In this document: piece by piece, positions 59,917 through 64,000 of the stretch
Numbering within the stretch: the stretch's first letter is position 1
How the letters are laid out: each line of letters starts with the position of its first letter
Source: Treponema sp.
GTDB lineage: Bacteria > Spirochaetota > Spirochaetia > Treponematales > Treponemataceae
Assembly: GCA_016286365.1 (NCBI GenBank)
Contig: JAEESN010000011.1
Span: 1-64,000 of the forward strand
Reading direction: 5' to 3'
DNA length: 64,000 nucleotides
Translations under genes and position numbers: made by a program
Notes under the pieces: generated by a model
What the model was told of the DNA's origin: nothing
Seen by the model: the letters and a program-made list of their open reading frames with translations, nothing else
Databases searched by the model: none

Positions 59917-61679
59917 TTTTTTGGAAGATAGGAATCAAAAAATCTGTAAAGTTCATTATACCAGTCATCAAGAGAATTATAACTTCTGGAATAAAACTCG
60001 TTACATTTTTCGTAAAGCTCCGGGACCGGAACAAAACCAATATCCTTCTGTGATTTTAAATACCCTTTTGGATCCTGTTTTGCCCAATACATATAGGAAC
60101 CGGCAGTAGCGCGTACAAAAGAATCACAAAAATAAGAAAGCGTATCGATATAAGTGTATGCTGCCTCGGTATTTTTATTCTGATCATAAACAATATCAAA
60201 ACGAGGTTTTAAATCAGATTCATAAAGCTTCATGATTACAGAGTTTCCGGCAATATGAGAGATTTCATGGGCAAGACCTACGTCGTTCGGTTGTTTTGTA
60301 AAGCAAAGGTTTATTGTTATTTTTTTATTGTCTACAGATACATCACACCATTCGCTCCACTGCATATTTATTGTGTACGAATACCCTGATTTCATCTTTA
60401 AATATGATTTACTCCATTTCTGGACATTCTCGATGGAATCTTTTCCGCATTTTAAAACATTATTTATATAGTAGTCTTTGTGAGCTTCAAAGAATTTTAT
60501 AAAACCAGTCTGTTCTGCAAAGTCTTTTAAAAGATTATAAAACTCAAAAAAATTAAAGCTTTCACCGCACTTAAGGATTTCTGTTTCCATATAAGCACAA
60601 TTATCATTTATCATTGCATATAATCTTCTGTCTATATCGAGCCGGTCTTTTTCAAAGGACTTAAGATGATTTTTTATATACTGCACGGCTTTATGATTTT
60701 TATATTCGCCAAAATATGTATTTAATTCATCATTATATTCTCTAGTATCTGCATACGTTCTTACTATAGAAGGACAGTCTGTAAGATTCACACAGATATG
60801 AACAAGATCTCTGAACGGATGTAAGGTAACACTAACGCCATCATATTTTTTAACAAGTGGTTTTCCAAAAACAGAAGCATTATCAAAATCACCTTTAACA
60901 CCCCAGCCGTCTGCATAAACATAGCCCTGAGCATTACAGATAAGATAATCAGAAGCTTCAAAAAGGAATTCCTGGCCTTTTGTATTGATAAGCCTGTAGG
61001 AATCTTTTATAGTTCTATTCCAGCCTTTAAGACCTGTAGCAAAACTCTGTCTCCAGCAGTCTTTTACATAAGTAACAAATTTTTTTTCTTTTTTGGAATA
61101 AATATAATAATCAGTTGTTTCTCCTTTAGGCTGCCATCGAAGTTTATCAAGATTTCTATAGATATTATTAAATTCAGTTTTAGCAAGATAACCCATCATA
61201 ATTTCATCAGCGTCTTTTGTAACAAGGATGTATAATGATGAAGAAAATAAATAGATGGCATCGTTTTTTGCCCAGACAGAAGAGACATTTGTAAGATTTC
61301 CCCACTGCCCTTTCCAGAATGCATCCTGATAACAATCCTTTATGCAGGCAATATATTTTCCAGAAGCTTTTTCGTAAACATAAACATCGATTAAATTTTC
61401 AGATGGTTTCCATGTGTACACCGAAGGAGAAAGTGTGTATATGCCTTTTGTTTCTGTAAGAGCCGGACTCGTTGATAGTGACGCGCTATGATTAATCCCC
61501 GAAAGTTTTTTTGGCGGAAGAGGAAGGCTTTTTGTTGATGAAAGTTCGGGTAATGTTTTTTTATCTGGAGCTGCAATTGTTTCCCCACCCCCAGATTTTC
61601 CCACGCCTGAATCCGAAGCACAGCCAGAAATTAAAAAAGCTGCAAGAATTAAAGTGATTACCAATCTGATTGTTTTCAT
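59913..61679 (-). CDS. Lipoprotein with HEISH zinc-peptidase-like motif and a duplicated domain
   Basis: A 588-residue lipoprotein (lipobox LISGC). Two tandem repeats of about 90 residues (WKPSENLIDVYVY...KDC and WQPKGETTDYYIY...KDC) lie near residues 70-250. Near residue 485 is VGLAHEISHIAGN, an HExxH zinc-peptidase motif. No family is recognised. The start is taken at the ATG at 61679, just after a TATAAT at about 61692-61687, suggesting a leaderless message; a longer frame would run into the LuxR-type gene. Confidence 0.7.
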   Translation of the reverse strand: MKTIRLVITLILAAFLISGCASDSGVGKSGGGETIAAPDKKTLPELSSTKSLPLPPKKLSGINHSASLSTSPALTETKGIYTLSPSVYTWKPSENLIDVYVYEKASGKYIACIKDCYQDAFWKGQWGNLTNVSSVWAKNDAIYLFSSSLYILVTKDADEIMMGYLAKTEFNNIYRNLDKLRWQPKGETTDYYIYSKKEKKFVTYVKDCWRQSFATGLKGWNRTIKDSYRLINTKGQEFLFEASDYLICNAQGYVYADGWGVKGDFDNASVFGKPLVKKYDGVSVTLHPFRDLVHICVNLTDCPSIVRTYADTREYNDELNTYFGEYKNHKAVQYIKNHLKSFEKDRLDIDRRLYAMINDNCAYMETEILKCGESFNFFEFYNLLKDFAEQTGFIKFFEAHKDYYINNVLKCGKDSIENVQKWSKSYLKMKSGYSYTINMQWSEWCDVSVDNKKITINLCFTKQPNDVGLAHEISHIAGNSVIMKLYESDLKPRFDIVYDQNKNTEAAYTYIDTLSYFCDSFVRATAGSYMYWAKQDPKGYLKSQKDIGFVPVPELYEKCNEFYSRSYNSLDDWYNELYRFFDSYLPKK

Positions 61680-61782
61680 ACATTGATTATAATACAAAAA
61701 TGAATGTTTGGGAGAAAATATTATTCTGTTGTGGCCAGATTTATTAATTTTTGAAGATGGATCTCTACGCTCGCCTGATAAT

Positions 61783-62310
61783 TTAGTGCAGTTGCGTACG
61801 AGATTCAATTCCAAGCTTTTCGAAGATTGTAGCCATATGACGTTTTACGGTTTCTACACTGATAAATAACTCTTCTGCTATCTGAGCATTTGAATAACCA
61901 CGGGCAGCAAGGCGGGCAACCTCTTTTTCACGGGGAGACAGAATTGCAAATAAATCTTCCTGACTGTTTTGATTTTTAGGATTATCATTTTTCTTTTTTG
62001 TAAATGGAATCATAATCAGTTTTAAAAGGATTCCAACAAGAGCTGGTCGTAATCTAACAAATATCAATAAAAATAATTCTGTAGAAGATGAAATTATTGA
62101 TTTTACATCAGCTTTCTGAATACGGTCTTCAAAATCAGAAATCAAAATGACAAGTTCTACAACAGAAACAAACAATCCACTTAAAACCGCCAGTCTTGAA
62201 AAATACCTTGAAAAATCATTTTTAAATTGAGAACGTCTTTCTTTTTGAAGAATTGCAGGAATCATAAAAACTACAATTCCTGCAATCACAAGAATAAAAT
62301 CTATAAGCAT
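61783..62310 (-). CDS. Membrane-tethered LuxR-type regulator
   Basis: A 175-residue protein with three hydrophobic helices (about 3-20, 38-58, 78-103), a Lys/Asn linker and a C-terminal LuxR helix-turn-helix ([35 protein letters not shown] is split over residues 125-160; key LSPREKEV and VETVKRHM). It should act as a membrane-bound transcription factor. It starts three bases after the stop of the membrane protein gene, so the pair form an operon. Confidence 0.8.
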   Translation of the reverse strand: MLIDFILVIAGIVVFMIPAILQKERRSQFKNDFSRYFSRLAVLSGLFVSVVELVILISDFEDRIQKADVKSIISSSTELFLLIFVRLRPALVGILLKLIMIPFTKKKNDNPKNQNSQEDLFAILSPREKEVARLAARGYSNAQIAEELFISVETVKRHMATIFEKLGIESRTQLH

Positions 62311-62313
62311 ATA

Positions 62314-63291
62314 TTATTCCGAATCACAAAGCAGAGAAATTTTACTTTCCACGGGAAGCAAAATCAGATTTATAAGGAGAGCATAAATCATAGGAACACA
62401 GGCAACGGTGAAATTTATTCCCAACACCGAACGATCTTCAAGATTACAAAGAATCCCCATAAAACCACCAAGTGTAACCATAATACCTTCCAGAATCAAA
62501 AGATGTCGTAAGGTAATGAGTGCATTCAAAAATAATGCCTTTTGAGATACAGATACTTTTTTATTTTTTATGATAATCTTAAGTACAACAAAAAAGTTCT
62601 TAAAGTTTCCAGAAATTTTAAGCAACAAAAAAGTTGGAATTAAGATATAAACTAGTCCAGGAATATCACGCATATAAATAAAACTCAAAGGTTCTACATC
62701 AGTAAGATTTGAAGTACTCATGCTGATTATCAATATATAAAGTACAATAATTAATGCTACTGAAAACAAGATTTTAATAATACGCAAACAAATCTCTTTT
62801 TTTGTAAGTGATATACTTTTCGTTTCTTCTTCTGAATCTTCATTCATATAATTGATAATTTCCCTTCGAAGTTTACTTTTTAGAGTTATGAAAATCATTC
62901 CAAAAAAAGCAAGATAATAAATTGAACAGATTAACGTTGCAAGATTAGGCCCCAGTGTCTGACGTTCTTCTAAATTCAGATAAAAATATATTGAACTTAC
63001 AAGCATAAAAAAACAACAGATTATACTAAGAGATTTAAAAGCAAAACCAAGAGCCTGTTCTGTTTTTTTAAGTTCCGATAGTTCTGCATTTTTAATTTTT
63101 CTGGGTGGGAAGAAAATCAATAAAAAAGATTTTCCATAACCCGAAAGAAAAATCATCATGCAGAGAATCAGAATAACGCCAGGCAATAAAGCCGGTTCAA
63201 TTAATGACCACACAAAACCACCGCTGGTAAAACTACACATTGTCGCAGTTATACAGAGTACAAGTAAAGATAAAAGAAATTCGATAATCAT
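62314..63291 (-). CDS. Polytopic membrane protein, partner of the LuxR-type regulator
   Basis: A 325-residue protein with eight or nine hydrophobic segments and charged cytosolic loops (DSEEETKSISLTKKE). No family recognised. Three bases from the LuxR-type gene; a signal sensor that controls the tethered regulator is plausible but inferred from context. Confidence 0.65.
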   Translation of the reverse strand: MIIEFLLSLLVLCITATMCSFTSGGFVWSLIEPALLPGVILILCMMIFLSGYGKSFLLIFFPPRKIKNAELSELKKTEQALGFAFKSLSIICCFFMLVSSIYFYLNLEERQTLGPNLATLICSIYYLAFFGMIFITLKSKLRREIINYMNEDSEEETKSISLTKKEICLRIIKILFSVALIIVLYILIISMSTSNLTDVEPLSFIYMRDIPGLVYILIPTFLLLKISGNFKNFFVVLKIIIKNKKVSVSQKALFLNALITLRHLLILEGIMVTLGGFMGILCNLEDRSVLGINFTVACVPMIYALLINLILLPVESKISLLCDSE

Positions 63292-63396
63292 TTAATTCTC
63301 CTATGTAAGGCTGCCGGCTTGCCTTCGAACATCTTAATTATCTACCTGCAAACTCATAAAAACAAGATGTAAAAAGTTGTAATTTGGGATGTAAAA

Positions 63397-64000
63397 TTAT
63401 GAAATCAATTTTTCAAACTCGGAAAAGACTTTTTCGTCGGACCAGGATTTAAGTTGGCCGAGCATAAAGGCTTTTTTCTCCTGAACAAAGTCGGGGGTGT
63501 ATTTTGTCATATTTGTGAATGCTTTTTCACCATATGCGCTAAGAACATCATCCTTATTCATACTCCGAATCTTGTCGCAGAGAGGAAGATATTCATCAAT
63601 CTTTGTAATCATTTTTTTCCACTCTACAGCAGCTTCTTTTGCCATTCCGTTACGAAGATATGCCCCAACAAGATATTTTACGATATCACGATAAAAGCCC
63701 TGACAATGCGCCTTCATTTTTTCATTCTGGATAATTTCATCAATAACAGTTAAAGCCCATTTACAGTGACTCACAGTTTCTTCGAGCGGACAATCCCACA
63801 TTGAAGATTCAGCCGTATAAACAAACTGCTTGTTCAGGGCACGCACAAAGTTCTGAGTATTATCGCGTACAGATTCACGCCATCCATCAAGTCCCTTTTC
63901 GACATAAACATAATAAGAATTAATTGTCTCCTGAATCATATTATTACTGATTGAAGGAAGAGCATTAAGATGAACACGACCTTTTTCGTACTGCTTTTCG
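63397..64000 (-). CDS. Unknown protein, 5-prime end beyond the window
   Basis: The frame stays open through position 64000, so the gene starts outside. The 200 visible residues are alpha-helical, with Cys/Trp in SSMWDCPLEETVSHCKWAL and several repeats of Lys/Glu-rich helices, perhaps TPR-like. An internal ATG at 63939 is not necessarily the start. No function can be given. Confidence 0.6.
   Translation of the reverse strand, partial: EKQYEKGRVHLNALPSISNNMIQETINSYYVYVEKGLDGWRESVRDNTQNFVRALNKQFVYTAESSMWDCPLEETVSHCKWALTVIDEIIQNEKMKAHCQGFYRDIVKYLVGAYLRNGMAKEAAVEWKKMITKIDEYLPLCDKIRSMNKDDVLSAYGEKAFTNMTKYTPDFVQEKKAFMLGQLKSWSDEKVFSEFEKLIS

Overview
The window looks like the chromosome of a spirochaete, most likely a gut or rumen Treponema. 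This is inferred from the low GC content, three HD-GYP proteins in 64 kb, the paired GGGtGRT and NifU-like genes, the Na+-pumping oxaloacetate decarboxylase, the many lipoproteins and a ParE-type topoisomerase. No tRNA, rRNA, CRISPR array or intact insertion sequence was seen.

Layout. 1-3907 holds the start of a DUF72 gene, a LytTR/DUF3021 pair and the infC-rpmI-rplT operon running into zapA and a DUF188 gene. 3948-12015 holds a GAF/HD-GYP protein, an m5C methyltransferase, a GH3 lipoprotein, an SDR/lipoprotein/patatin operon, a TtcA-like enzyme and an OFA-type transporter. 12211-14064 is a decayed spot: a DUF4832 lipoprotein gene broken by an in-frame TGA, then about 400 bp packed with hairpins. 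14020-29070 is core metabolism: GGGtGRT/NifU-like pair, PDZ/HD-GYP sensor, argG, a VWA protein, parE, oadGAB and a uracil/xanthine permease.

29144-44610 is the standout region, a roughly 15.5 kb cluster of minus-strand genes. It encodes four large cargo proteins with nearly identical N-termini: a 37-residue double-glycine leader, an invariant Cys39, a Pro/Thr/Asn-rich linker and a conserved YGYW-containing block. Their C-termini are completely different: an M23 peptidase, a probable permuted papain-fold enzyme, a Gly-rich protein and an unknown domain. Each cargo gene is followed at once by a candidate immunity gene (lipoprotein or membrane protein). Between them lie a full export line, namely a C39-peptidase ABC transporter, an HlyD-type adaptor and a TolC-like channel, plus a radical SAM/SPASM maturase (frame-broken at a run of seven A) and a sulfatase-modifying-factor-like lipoprotein. 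At the distal end is a 45-codon orphan toxin tail resembling polymorphic toxin type 44, overlapping its own immunity gene. I read this as a polymorphic toxin system that uses a bacteriocin-style leader and type I secretion route for whole enzymes, possibly after radical SAM modification. This is inference from sequence only.

44807-46956 is accessory DNA: two secreted proteins and a PIN toxin-antitoxin pair. 47091-64000 returns to mostly core genes: lon, a Fur-family regulator, a large ankyrin lipoprotein with a degenerate HD-GYP partner, an aldo/keto reductase-like protein, a 143-bp inverted-repeat element, glyS, a PilZ-like protein, a dihydrouridine synthase, a HEISH-motif lipoprotein and a membrane-tethered LuxR-type regulator with a membrane partner. 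The last gene runs off the right edge.
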